Positions 1 through 6,725 of a stretch of 18,641 nt of DNA are shown one piece after another. Under the pieces are notes generated by a model. The model was not told where the DNA came from and ran no database searches. It saw only the letters and a program-made list of their open reading frames with translations. Origin of the DNA: AV17 sp046262735 (GTDB taxonomy: Bacteria > Verrucomicrobiota > Verrucomicrobiia > Chthoniobacterales > UBA10450); the NCBI GenBank assembly GCA_046262735.1, contig JBHEMD010000206.1, forward strand, positions 1 through 18,641. Reading direction: 5' to 3'. The translations under genes and the position numbers were made by a program. Position 1 is the first letter of the stretch; every line of letters begins with the position of its first letter.

Positions 1-512
1 ACCGGGCGAATCGGCTCCGCGCGCAACGCCACCGCCACGATCGGCTGTTCCGATGTAAAATTCTCCAGGTGCGTCTGGAGCATGCGGAAGAGAAGATCGA
101 CATCGTTGGTCGGCTGCGGGATTTTGAACACGCGCTCGTAAGTGCGAGCCGCACTGGCATTAGTTTGTTCGCCCGAGAAAGTGATCGTCAGGATGAGTTC
201 ACGCGCGACGAGATAAATCGCGCTCAGTCGAAAGGCGAGCTGCTCGAGAAACCGGCGCAGCATGAAGAGCAGGGGTTCGGCAGTCTCGATCTCGTGCTCG
301 AACTCGAAGCTCTCCTCAAACGATTCGGGCGGGAGAACAAATTTCAGGAGTCGCGTCGCCGTTCCATTCGCCCGCTCCCAAAGCCGGACCGCTTCCGGCC
401 CGAGCCGCGCTCGCAGCTCTTCCCGATCGAGTGCGGCCAATTGCCCAAGTGTGTGAATCCCCCATTTTCGCAGGACTTCCAGGATATCCTGCACGTCCAT
501 CTCCCCTTCCAT
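1..512 (-). CDS. imuB: ImuB-like Y-family polymerase fragment lacking the palm domain (partial, runs off the window)
   Basis: The reverse frame from 512 to the left edge is open for 170 codons. It reads as the middle of an ImuB/Y-family protein: a helix-hairpin-helix thumb segment (WGIHTLGQLAAL, about residues 17-28, then LGPEAVRLW) followed by a little-finger domain (FEFEHEIETAEPLLFMLRRF, about 69-88, and LLFRMLQTHLENFTSEQPIV). ImuB is a catalytically inactive hub that links the beta clamp to DnaE2 in SOS mutagenesis. Family members carry about 200 residues of palm and fingers before this point. Here an in-frame TAA lies three codons upstream of ATG 512, and bases 513-700 do not encode them in any frame. 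Starts at 512, 500 (ATG) or 494 (GTG, six bases after GGGGAG) are all possible. A LexA-like operator lies 30 bases upstream. It is either a truncated pseudogene or a shortened functional ImuB. The downstream end is not visible. Confidence 0.75.
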   Translation of the reverse strand, partial: MEGEMDVQDILEVLRKWGIHTLGQLAALDREELRARLGPEAVRLWERANGTATRLLKFVLPPESFEESFEFEHEIETAEPLLFMLRRFLEQLAFRLSAIYLVARELILTITFSGEQTNASAARTYERVFKIPQPTNDVDLLFRMLQTHLENFTSEQPIVAVALRAEPIRP

Positions 513-541
513 GCGGCCAGTTTACAACAGGCCGCTGAATA

Positions 542-555
542 CGTTCAAGTGAACA
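542..555 (-). promoter_or_regulatory. LexA (SOS) operator candidate
   Basis: The plus strand reads CGTTCAAGTGAACA, a near-perfect palindrome. It matches the Verrucomicrobia LexA motif TGTTC-N4-GAACA at nine of ten defined positions. It lies 30 bases upstream of the ImuB-like start at 512. On the minus strand TTGAAC inside the site and TAAACT 18 bases later could be -35 and -10 elements, so a bound repressor would cover the -35. No comparable site was found elsewhere in the window, including upstream of the DinG-like gene. Function is inferred from the motif and from the SOS nature of imuB. Confidence 0.6.
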
Positions 556-556
556 G

Positions 557-570
557 TTTAACGGGTTAAA
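557..570. repeat. 14-bp palindrome next to the LexA-like site
   Basis: TTTAAC-GG-GTTAAA is a perfect 6-bp inverted repeat, two bases from the LexA-like site and upstream of the same gene. It could be a second protein-binding site or chance AT-rich symmetry. No regulator can be named from the sequence. Confidence 0.35.
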
Positions 571-596
571 AAATAACCGCTCGCTCTAAATAGCCC

Positions 597-689
597 TGTC
601 ATGTTGAGCGAAGCGAAACATCTCTGACTGTTCTTTTCGCGTTTCCGCCGAGAGATGATCAGAGATTCTTCGCTTCGCTCAGAATGACA
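597..689. repeat. Inverted-repeat element, 31-bp arms
   Basis: The arms are 597-627 and 659-689. They are inverted copies agreeing at 27 of 31 positions, with the shared core TGAGCGAAGCGAA. The element lies between the DinG-like stop (703) and the ImuB fragment, both leftward, so it would form a long hairpin in any read-through transcript. The core resembles a short intergenic repeat seen in many soil bacterial genomes (recalled, not searched). No transposase is present, so it is best called a MITE- or REP-like repeat. Confidence 0.7.
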
Positions 690-702
690 TTCTGAAATCA
701 CT

Positions 703-2685
703 TCAGACGATTTCGACCGGACATTTGGGCAGGGCTTGCATGAAAGCCCGACCGTAGGGTTTGGTGACGATGCGGTTGTCGAGGATAACGATGATGCCGC
801 GGTCGGTTTTGGTACGGATAAGGCGGCCGACGCCTTGACGGAATTTCAGGATTGCTTCGGGCAATGAATATTCGGTGAAGGGATCGCCGCCGCGCTCCTC
901 GATCAGCTCGAGCTTTGCTTCGATGAGCGGATGATCGGGGACGGCGAAGGGCAGGCGGGTGATGATCACGTTGGAGAGCGCTTCGCCGGGAACATCGACG
1001 CCGCCCCAGAAACTGTCGGTGCCGAAAAGAACGCTGCGCGGCGTGGTTTTGAATTGCTCGAGCAGTTTAGTCCTCGGCGCGCCGGCGCCCTGGATGAGCA
1101 GGTTCATCTCTTTTTCGACAAAGAATTTTTGCATTCGGCCGGCGACTTCCTGCAGGTCGCGGTAGCTGGTGAAAAGGACGAACGCGCGGCCATCGGTTTT
1201 CTCGACGAAATGAGCGACCCATCGCTCGAGCTCCTTGTGATAAGCGGCGTCGCGCGGATCGGGCATTTTTTGCACGATGAAGAGTTTCATCTGCTTTTGA
1301 AAATCGAACGGGCTACCGAGCTGCAACGGCTCAGCCTCGGTCGCTCCGACGCGTTCGCGGAAGTAGCGTAGCTCCGGCCGGCCGACGGCGAGCGTGGCGC
1401 TGGTCATGAAGGAGCAGCAGTTGTCTCGAAAAAGCATTCGGCGGAGGACCGGCGCAAGATCGACAGGCGCAGCGTTGAGCGAGAGGAAGCGCTCGGTCCG
1501 GCCCGTGCGCTCAACCCAGTAGACGTGCTCGGGCGCGCGTTGCTCGAGGAAAATGGCGATGCCATCGCGTGCCTCGCGAATGCGACGGCCGAATTCCTGC
1601 AATTCGGCTTTCAGGAATTCGTCATCGGCGCGTTTCACCACGTCGGCGATGCGCGCCTGGAGCGCGGTCAATCGGCCGGTGATCGTGTCCGGGACAAGAT
1701 CGACATTGCGCACCCGGAACTCGCGGCCTTTGCGGAAGTCGGATTTCGTTTCGACCGCGCCGAAAAATTTGTCCACGTCCTCGACCAGCTCGGCGGCGAG
1801 TCGCACGCCTTGGGCATCGCGCATGACGGTGAAAAGGCCTTTGCGCGTACGCGCGTTGTAGAGTCGTTGGATTGTCGATCTTAAGCCGTACTGCGCGATG
1901 CCGATCCCGATCTGTTTGGAGGCGACCTGCTCGACGGTGTGGGCTTCGTCGAAAATGATGAAGTCGTTCGGGAAAAGAAAACCGCTCTCGCGTTCCTGCT
2001 GCAGCTCCGGTGTGCCGAGGAGAATAAAAAGCAACGTGTGATTGAGCACGATCACGTCGGCGGCGAGCAATCGCTTGCGGGCCTGCTGATAGAAACAGCG
2101 CGGATTTTGGCCGCAGGTTTTCTGGGTGCAGATATGCGCTTCACTGCAAACCTGGGTCCACACTTTCGGATCCGGTTCGATCGACAGATCGATCAACGAA
2201 CCGTCGCGCGTTGTGCTGGCCCATTCGGCGAGCCGTTGCAATTCGGTTTGTTCAGGACCGGTGAAAAGTTCATTGGCGCTTTGCATCGCGCGCTCGAGCC
2301 GCCGGCCGCAGATGTAATTTTGCCGGCCTTTCATCAGCGCCGCCTCGAATTCGACCGGCAGGATTTTCTTGAGGATCGGAATGTCTTTATGAACGAGTTG
2401 TTCCTGGAGATTGATCGTGTGCGTGGAAATGATGGCTTTCTTGTGCTGCTCGAGGGCGAAGAGGATCGCGGGAACCAGATAGGCAAGCGATTTGCCGACA
2501 CCGGTGCCAGCTTCGACGATGAGATGTCGATCTTCTTCCAGAGCGCGCGCGACAGCCTCGGCCATCGCTTGTTGTTGCGGGCGAAATTCGAAGTTCTTCG
2601 CCTTCGAGAGGAGACCGTCGGCGGCGAAAATGGCGCGGACGCGCTCGACGAAGTCGGTTCCGAGGTTGTTTTTGAGGGCAATCAT
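703..2685 (-). CDS. dinG: DinG/XPD-family ATP-dependent DNA helicase
   Basis: This superfamily 2, 5'-3' iron-sulfur helicase family unwinds D-loops, R-loops and forked DNA in repair. From ATG 2685 the protein has 660 residues. It shows Walker A EAGTGVGKS (about 58-66), DEAH (about 246-249) and helicase motif VI QGVGRLIRT near the C-terminus. Cys126, Cys186, Cys191 and Cys197 reproduce the spacing of the DinG Fe-S ligands, with gaps of 5 and 6 in the last three, so the cluster is probably present. The frame extends to a TTG at 2706, but those seven codons fall in an inverted repeat and ATG 2685 is preferred. There is no N-terminal exonuclease domain, unlike some Gram-positive DinG proteins. 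The gene stands alone, divergent from lptG, and I see no LexA-like site in front of it. Confidence 0.9.
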   Translation of the reverse strand: MIALKNNLGTDFVERVRAIFAADGLLSKAKNFEFRPQQQAMAEAVARALEEDRHLIVEAGTGVGKSLAYLVPAILFALEQHKKAIISTHTINLQEQLVHKDIPILKKILPVEFEAALMKGRQNYICGRRLERAMQSANELFTGPEQTELQRLAEWASTTRDGSLIDLSIEPDPKVWTQVCSEAHICTQKTCGQNPRCFYQQARKRLLAADVIVLNHTLLFILLGTPELQQERESGFLFPNDFIIFDEAHTVEQVASKQIGIGIAQYGLRSTIQRLYNARTRKGLFTVMRDAQGVRLAAELVEDVDKFFGAVETKSDFRKGREFRVRNVDLVPDTITGRLTALQARIADVVKRADDEFLKAELQEFGRRIREARDGIAIFLEQRAPEHVYWVERTGRTERFLSLNAAPVDLAPVLRRMLFRDNCCSFMTSATLAVGRPELRYFRERVGATEAEPLQLGSPFDFQKQMKLFIVQKMPDPRDAAYHKELERWVAHFVEKTDGRAFVLFTSYRDLQEVAGRMQKFFVEKEMNLLIQGAGAPRTKLLEQFKTTPRSVLFGTDSFWGGVDVPGEALSNVIITRLPFAVPDHPLIEAKLELIEERGGDPFTEYSLPEAILKFRQGVGRLIRTKTDRGIIVILDNRIVTKPYGRAFMQALPKCPVEIV

Positions 2686-2690
2686 TGCGG

Positions 2691-2795
2691 AAACCCCAAG
2701 CACCAATCTCCAAACCCCAAAGAAACTCCAATCACCAAATTACAATAGCCCTGCGGCGTGGTTAATTGGAGTTTGAAGATTGGTGCTTGGGGTTT
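2691..2795. repeat. Inverted repeat between dinG and lptG
   Basis: The left arm (about 2691-2715) and right arm (about 2771-2795) are inverted copies sharing AAACCCCAAGCACCAATC. A second nested pair is AAACTCCAAT (2724-2733) with ATTGGAGTTT (2765-2774). The left arm ends six bases upstream of the dinG ATG, so the dyad fills much of the divergent intergenic region (2686-2876). It may be a mobile palindromic repeat that now sits in the dinG 5' region. No clear sigma-70 promoter was recognised here. Confidence 0.7.
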
Positions 2796-2876
2796 GGTGC
2801 TGCGCATCGGCGGGGCGGGATGCGATCTCGGGCCGGTTGCGTTAAGCTGAAACGAATCTCACTTATTGGTCCGCCG

Positions 2877-4016
2877 ATGCGTCTTCTCGATCGCTACGTG
2901 ATTCGTAATTTTTTGCAGGCCTACATTTACTGCATCGCCGGGTTCATTTCGATCTGGCTGATCTTCGACATCAGCGATAACATCTCGAGTCTGCTGGATG
3001 AGCGCGTCGGGCTGGTGCTGGCGGTGCAGTATTATCTCACGCAGGTGCCGCAGGTGTTCATCATTCTCCTGCCGGTGTCGTTGTTGCTCGCGCTGCTTTT
3101 TGCGCTCGGCCGGATGTCGCGGGCGAACGAGATCGTGTCGATGCTGACCGCGGGGGTCAGTCTGCCGCGAATTCTCCTGCCGCTGATCGTGCTCGGTCTG
3201 CTCACCGTGGCCGCGACGATGGCGCTCAATTACGAACTGGCGCCGCACGCGGAGCTGGCGCGGAGGCATTTTTTCTCCGAGACGCGTGGACAACCGGCCG
3301 CGCTGATTGAGGGGCAGATCTTCCGGAACCGGAGCGACGCGCGGACGTGGTTTATTCAGAATTTTCGGCTGCGGAGCAACGAGTTTCAGACTGTGCAAGT
3401 GCTGCAGCAGGATGAGCACGACAACATCGTGACCAATTATCTGGCGGACAGCGCCGTTTATCATCCGGAGACGAAAACGTGGGAACTTGAGACGGCGAAG
3501 GTGGTCCGTTACGACGCGGCGGGCAACATTCTCGAGGAGAAGTTTTTCCCCGTGCTCACCATCGAGCATTGGAGCGAGACTCCGTTTCGGCTCAGCAGCG
3601 CGAATGTGCGCGCGGAGTATCTGAGTTTGCCCGAGCTGCGCGAGTATCTTCGGTTCAACGCCGATTTTCCGGTTACGTTGCTGGCCCCGTTCCGGACGCA
3701 CCTTCAATATCGGCTCGCGCTGCCGTGGACTTGTCTGGTCGTGGTGTGGATTGCCGCACCGCTCGGGATCGGTTACTCGCGCCGCGGCGTGCTCGCCGGA
3801 GTCGCTGCGGCGATCATCCTGGTTTTCTCGATGAATTTTTTGACCCACCTTTTTCTCGCGCTCGGCGAGGGCGACCGCGTGCCGCCGTGGGTCGCGGCCT
3901 GGACCCCGAATCTTTTGTTTGCCGCGATCGGTCTGTATTTGCTTTACCTGCGCGCTTCAAATCGCGAAGCACCGGGGTTTCAACTCGCCCGAGCGCGTCG
4001 TATAGTTTCGCGATGA
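2877..4016 (+). CDS. lptG: LptF/LptG-family LPS export permease
   Basis: This is a 379-residue inner-membrane protein of the LptB2FG ABC transporter, which extracts lipopolysaccharide and passes it to the periplasmic Lpt bridge. The N-terminus MRLLDRYVIRNFL is typical of LptG. Hydrophobic helices follow at about residues 13-34, 55-80 and 95-125, then a hydrophilic periplasmic (jellyroll-like) domain of about 150 residues, then three C-terminal helices, giving the family's six-helix layout. ATG 2877 is chosen because the frame upstream (from 2766) lies in the intergenic repeat and does not resemble the family. The stop overlaps the next gene by ATGA. The LptF paralogue and LptB are not in the window. 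LptF versus LptG is assigned only from the N-terminal motif. Confidence 0.88.
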   Translation: MRLLDRYVIRNFLQAYIYCIAGFISIWLIFDISDNISSLLDERVGLVLAVQYYLTQVPQVFIILLPVSLLLALLFALGRMSRANEIVSMLTAGVSLPRILLPLIVLGLLTVAATMALNYELAPHAELARRHFFSETRGQPAALIEGQIFRNRSDARTWFIQNFRLRSNEFQTVQVLQQDEHDNIVTNYLADSAVYHPETKTWELETAKVVRYDAAGNILEEKFFPVLTIEHWSETPFRLSSANVRAEYLSLPELREYLRFNADFPVTLLAPFRTHLQYRLALPWTCLVVVWIAAPLGIGYSRRGVLAGVAAAIILVFSMNFLTHLFLALGEGDRVPPWVAAWTPNLLFAAIGLYLLYLRASNREAPGFQLARARRIVSR

Positions 4017-4516
4017 ATCCGCTTCCGAACGAATGGGCGATCAAGCATCGGGCCGACCGGTGCGCCGTGACGCAGCGGCCGTTTGAGCCCGGCGAATACT
4101 TTTACACCCTGCTCTTTCATGATGGCACGGGATATCGCCGTGAAGATCTGAGCGAAAAAGCTTGGGCGCGGCGGAACGAGAACATTCGGCCGTTTTCGTT
4201 TTGGAAAAGTCGCTATGAACCACTCCCGCCGGACACGCCCGAGGCGTTGCAAAAAGAAAATGCCGAACAACTTTTCCGCCGCCTGATGGCGTCGGAAAAT
4301 CCGCCGGCAAACGCCTGCTACGTGCTGGCGGCGATGCTCGAGCGGAAACGCGTTTTGAAACAAATCAAAACGGATAACGCCGAGAGCGGCCGGGTGTTAA
4401 TTTACGAAGACCGCGCGACAGGCGACGTTTTCATCGTGCCCGATCCCGGCCTGCGGCTCGATGAGCTGGAAACGGTGCAAAACGAAGTTGCGGAGCTGCT
4501 CCGCAGTGCGGCCTAA
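4013..4516 (+). CDS. Conserved protein of unknown function coupled to lptG
   Basis: The 167-residue product has no signal peptide or membrane segment, so it is probably cytoplasmic. The N-terminal part has a distinctive block: CAVTQRPFEPGEYFYT (about residues 18-33), then GTGYRREDLSEKAW and PFSFWKSRYEP. It looks like a small folded domain with one conserved-looking cysteine. The C-terminal half is helical and charged, with a strand-like segment RVLIYEDRATGDVFIVPDP. I recognise the pattern as a conserved hypothetical family but can give no function. Its ATG overlaps the lptG stop (ATGA), implying translational coupling, and the Fe-S carrier gene begins 11 bases after its stop. The three genes are probably one transcript. 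A longer frame from 3569 is only read-through across lptG. Confidence 0.8.
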   Translation: MNPLPNEWAIKHRADRCAVTQRPFEPGEYFYTLLFHDGTGYRREDLSEKAWARRNENIRPFSFWKSRYEPLPPDTPEALQKENAEQLFRRLMASENPPANACYVLAAMLERKRVLKQIKTDNAESGRVLIYEDRATGDVFIVPDPGLRLDELETVQNEVAELLRSAA

Positions 4517-4527
4517 CGGCAAGATCG

Positions 4528-4917
4528 ATGCAAAAGATCGACAATCAGGCTGCTGAAGCTGCGGCAGTTAAATACAAGATCGGCAACGAGCGGCTGATCC
4601 GCGTCACGGAAGAAGCGGCGCGCAAGCTGGCGTCGTTACTCGAGCAAAAAGGGACGCCGAATGGCGCGTTGCGTCTGGCCGTAGTGGGCGGCGGCTGCTC
4701 AGGGCTTCAGTACGTGATGGATTTGGTGGAGGGACCCAAAGAGCGGGACATCCTCGTGCCGGCGGCGAACGTGCGGCTGGTAGTCGATCCTAAAAGCGCG
4801 CTGTTCGTCAGCGGCTCAGTCCTCGATTTCAGCGAGGACCTGCAAAAAGGCGGGTTCAAAGTCACCAACCCGAACGCGGTCGCGCACTGTTCGTGCGGCG
4901 AAAGCTTCGCGGTGTGA
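4528..4917 (+). CDS. erpA: A-type iron-sulfur carrier (HesB/IscA/ErpA family)
   Basis: This is a 129-residue carrier that receives a nascent Fe-S cluster and delivers it to target enzymes. The three cysteine ligands are Cys57 (GGGCSGLQY), Cys121 and Cys123 (HCSCGESF), the hallmark C-x(63)-C-x-C arrangement. The N-terminus has about 20 extra residues relative to the roughly 107-residue IscA, so an internal start is conceivable, but ATG 4528 follows the previous stop by only 11 bases and is the simplest choice. The DinG-like helicase encoded nearby is a plausible Fe-S client, although it is divergently transcribed. The exact paralogue (ErpA, IscA or SufA) cannot be fixed from sequence alone. 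Confidence 0.9.
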   Translation: MQKIDNQAAEAAAVKYKIGNERLIRVTEEAARKLASLLEQKGTPNGALRLAVVGGGCSGLQYVMDLVEGPKERDILVPAANVRLVVDPKSALFVSGSVLDFSEDLQKGGFKVTNPNAVAHCSCGESFAV

Positions 4918-4958
4918 CTTTGAATCCCGCCTTTTGTCGCGTGAACTGTTCCCCGCGA

Positions 4959-5264
4959 TCAGGGCGTCGGAGAAGCCGCAGGCGACTCGGTGGCCCCGGC
5001 CGGCGACTCGCTGGCGCTAGGCGAAGGTGATTCTTCAGCCTTCTTCTTTGACGCCTTCTTCTTTGGCGACTCGGAAGGCGACGCTGACTCTTCCGCCGTG
5101 GCCATTTCTTTCTTCTTGGCGGAGGTCTTCTTGGTCGTGGCCGCGTGTGTCGTCGTGGCGCCCATGCTGGTTGTCGCAGAGGTCTCCTCCTTCTTGGTCA
5201 TGCAGGAGGTGACAAGCGCGACGGTCGCGAACGTGGTGATTAAGAACAAAATGGGATTTTTCAT
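4959..5264 (-). CDS. Small Ser/Pro/Lys-rich putative lipoprotein
   Basis: The frame gives 101 residues from ATG 5264. The N-terminus is a short lipoprotein signal (MKNPILFLITTFATVALVTSC) with the lipobox VTSC. The mature part is low complexity: Thr/Ala-rich with TKK and KKK patches, then repeated SPS/ESP units ending in ASPTP. This suggests a disordered, surface-exposed or periplasmic tether of unknown role. An upstream in-frame ATG at 5318 would place 18 residues before the signal peptide and is unlikely. No strong ribosome binding site is visible. The gene is convergent with the Fe-S carrier gene (41 bases apart). Confidence 0.65.
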   Translation of the reverse strand: MKNPILFLITTFATVALVTSCMTKKEETSATTSMGATTTHAATTKKTSAKKKEMATAEESASPSESPKKKASKKKAEESPSPSASESPAGATESPAASPTP

Positions 5265-5407
5265 AGACGATTTAGGTTTGGCGGGTCTGAGAATGCTCAG
5301 TCGCACACTGGAGGGCAAGTACTAAATCGCGTCGATTTTCTGGCCTGTCGACTCACGCTCGCACGGGGACTGCTCTGTGCGGTTTGAGGGCTATTTCCCC
5401 GACTGCG

Positions 5408-5902
5408 ATGGTCAATGAGCAAACATTCGAACGCCTGTCACAGCTCGCCTATCAGTGGTGCAAGGCGACTTAAGAGTTCGTTCTCGCCCACGGTGCTCCG
5501 TTAGGGCCACGTCATTCTGGCGATGCACACCTGGCCGGCGTGCGAGATTGTTCCCGGGTGAGAATAATGGTGGTCGACCGTATTCCGCTGCCCGAAGACC
5601 CGGAGCTGGCGGAAGCGGCCCGGCGCGCGCAGATCATTACGGAGGACACGCGCTGTGCTGGTTTTGGCCACGCGCTCATCATTCGGGCCGACGCCTGGGG
5701 TGATCGCGAACTGATCCTGCATAACCTTGTTCACATCGCCCAATGCGAACGCAGCGGCGGCCTCGAGAGTTGGGTTTATCGCTATCTCGGCAACCGCCGC
5801 AGTTGCGCCCAATTCACCATTGGGTCACTCGAAGAAGAAGCGCGCGGAATTGCGCGGGAGATCTGCAGCGCCGAAACGATTACGGGCTCTTGCGCAAGAT
5901 AA
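5408..5902 (+). pseudogene. HExxH-type (HELVH family) protein broken by an in-frame TAA
   Basis: One frame runs from ATG 5408 to the stop at 5900-5902 and is interrupted only by TAA 5471-5473 (codon 22). The segment before the stop (MVNEQTFERLSQLAYQWCKA) and after it (EFVLAHGAPL, then VVDRIPLPEDPELAEAARRA) belong to one family: small, about 160-residue uncharacterised proteins with HELVHVAQYERLGG-like motifs. Here the motif reads HNLVHIAQCERSGG, so the catalytic-type Glu is replaced by Asn. A CAA or GAA to TAA change would explain the stop. Restart at GTG 5540 or ATG 5567 could still give 112-120 residues. Loss of the Glu together with the nonsense codon suggests decay. The family is recalled by pattern, not by search. 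Confidence 0.7.
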
Positions 5903-6553
5903 GCGTCCGCTCCGGTTTGCCAAAGACAGCGATCTGCCGACCGCCCAGACATCGTTTGATGCCACAACCTCGATTGCGAAAAGAATGTCGTCACTAACCC
6001 CGGGGCTGGGGACGATACTCCAAGTCGACCCATTCCAGTGCAAGGTCAGAGGGTGATTGTTGAAGTTCGCATCTGTCGAATAACCAACCGCCCAGATATC
6101 GCTCGCTGACACGGCTGTGATCGCTTCCACGATATTCGAATCGCCGACGACATTCGGGCTGGGAATGATGCTCCATGCCGTGCCATTCCAGTGTTCGACC
6201 AGTGTGTTTTAAGTGTTGCCGTTTGCCGCCTGGCCAACTGCCCACGCATCGTTGGCTGCGACCACGGCAACACCGTTAAGGAGGTTGTAGCCCTTGGTCG
6301 CGTTCGGACTCCTGACAATGGACCAGCTGCTGCCGTTCCAGTGTTCGACCAGTGTGCGATAGGCGCCGGCTGCCTGTTGAAAAGCCCAGCCGACCGCCCA
6401 GACCTCATTGTCGGCTGCGACCGCGACCGAGGATAAACTGTTGGCCTGCGTCCCTACATTTCGACTCGTGACAACCTGCCCATCGGCGGCGGAGAGTGAG
6501 CGGCCAAAAAAGAGGGCGAGTGCGATCAGAGCGGATATGTAAGCGGCTTTCAT
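5825..6553 (-). pseudogene. Secreted WAVG-repeat (beta-propeller-like) protein, nonsense-interrupted and 3'-truncated
   Basis: ATG 6553 follows AAGGA at good spacing and starts a signal peptide (MKAAYISALIALALFFGRSLSA). Repeats of about 50 residues follow, with the pattern GVAVVAANDAWAVG then TLVEHWNGSSWSIVRSPN. Repeat 1 is complete. Repeat 2 is interrupted by TAA (6209-6211) between ANGNT and NTLVEHWNG. Repeat 3 continues in the same frame. Repeat 4 stops being recognisable after NDVWAVGRS at about 5930. The frame then runs antisense through the neighbouring pseudogene's 3' end to 5825. Intact relatives usually have several more repeats, so this is a broken copy: one nonsense codon plus loss of the 3' part. 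A secreted fragment of 114 residues could still be made. Confidence 0.75.
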
Positions 6554-6633
6554 CTTGTTCCTTTCGCTAACGGAAGGGACGCGTCCGCTTTTGAGATACG
6601 CCTACGCGCCTTACTTCTGGCAACCGGCGATTA

Positions 6634-6649
6634 GTAACAAAACTGTTAC
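6634..6649. promoter_or_regulatory. Palindrome (possible operator) between divergent genes
   Basis: GTAACA-AAAC-TGTTAC is a perfect 6-bp inverted repeat in the 172-base region between the divergent WAVG-repeat pseudogene (start 6553) and the delta-60 gene (start 6726). The position suits an operator serving either gene. No regulator can be assigned. Confidence 0.35.
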
Positions 6650-6725
6650 CAAACACTCCTTGCCGCGCCCTTTCGCAGTGTGCGTTGCTTTTACCAAGGC
6701 AATGCCAAACACAGGGATGGAGACC

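Noticed and set aside
69..569. 166-residue rightward frame
   Set aside because: It is antisense to the ImuB-like frame, which shows clear family motifs; this frame shows none.
1939..2748. 269-residue rightward frame
   Set aside because: Antisense shadow of the DinG-like helicase, whose motifs are complete on the other strand.
2686..2760. LexA site in front of the DinG-like gene
   Set aside because: No TGTTC-N4-GAACA-like sequence was found there.
2859..3848. 329-residue leftward frame rich in Arg, His and Gln
   Set aside because: Antisense shadow of lptG with composition typical of reversed membrane-protein coding.
5471..6211. Stop-codon reassignment (TAA read as Gln) to explain two in-frame TAA codons
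   Set aside because: TAA ends other intact genes here, for example at 4516, 8156 and 13263, so it is a normal stop; two nonsense mutations are simpler.
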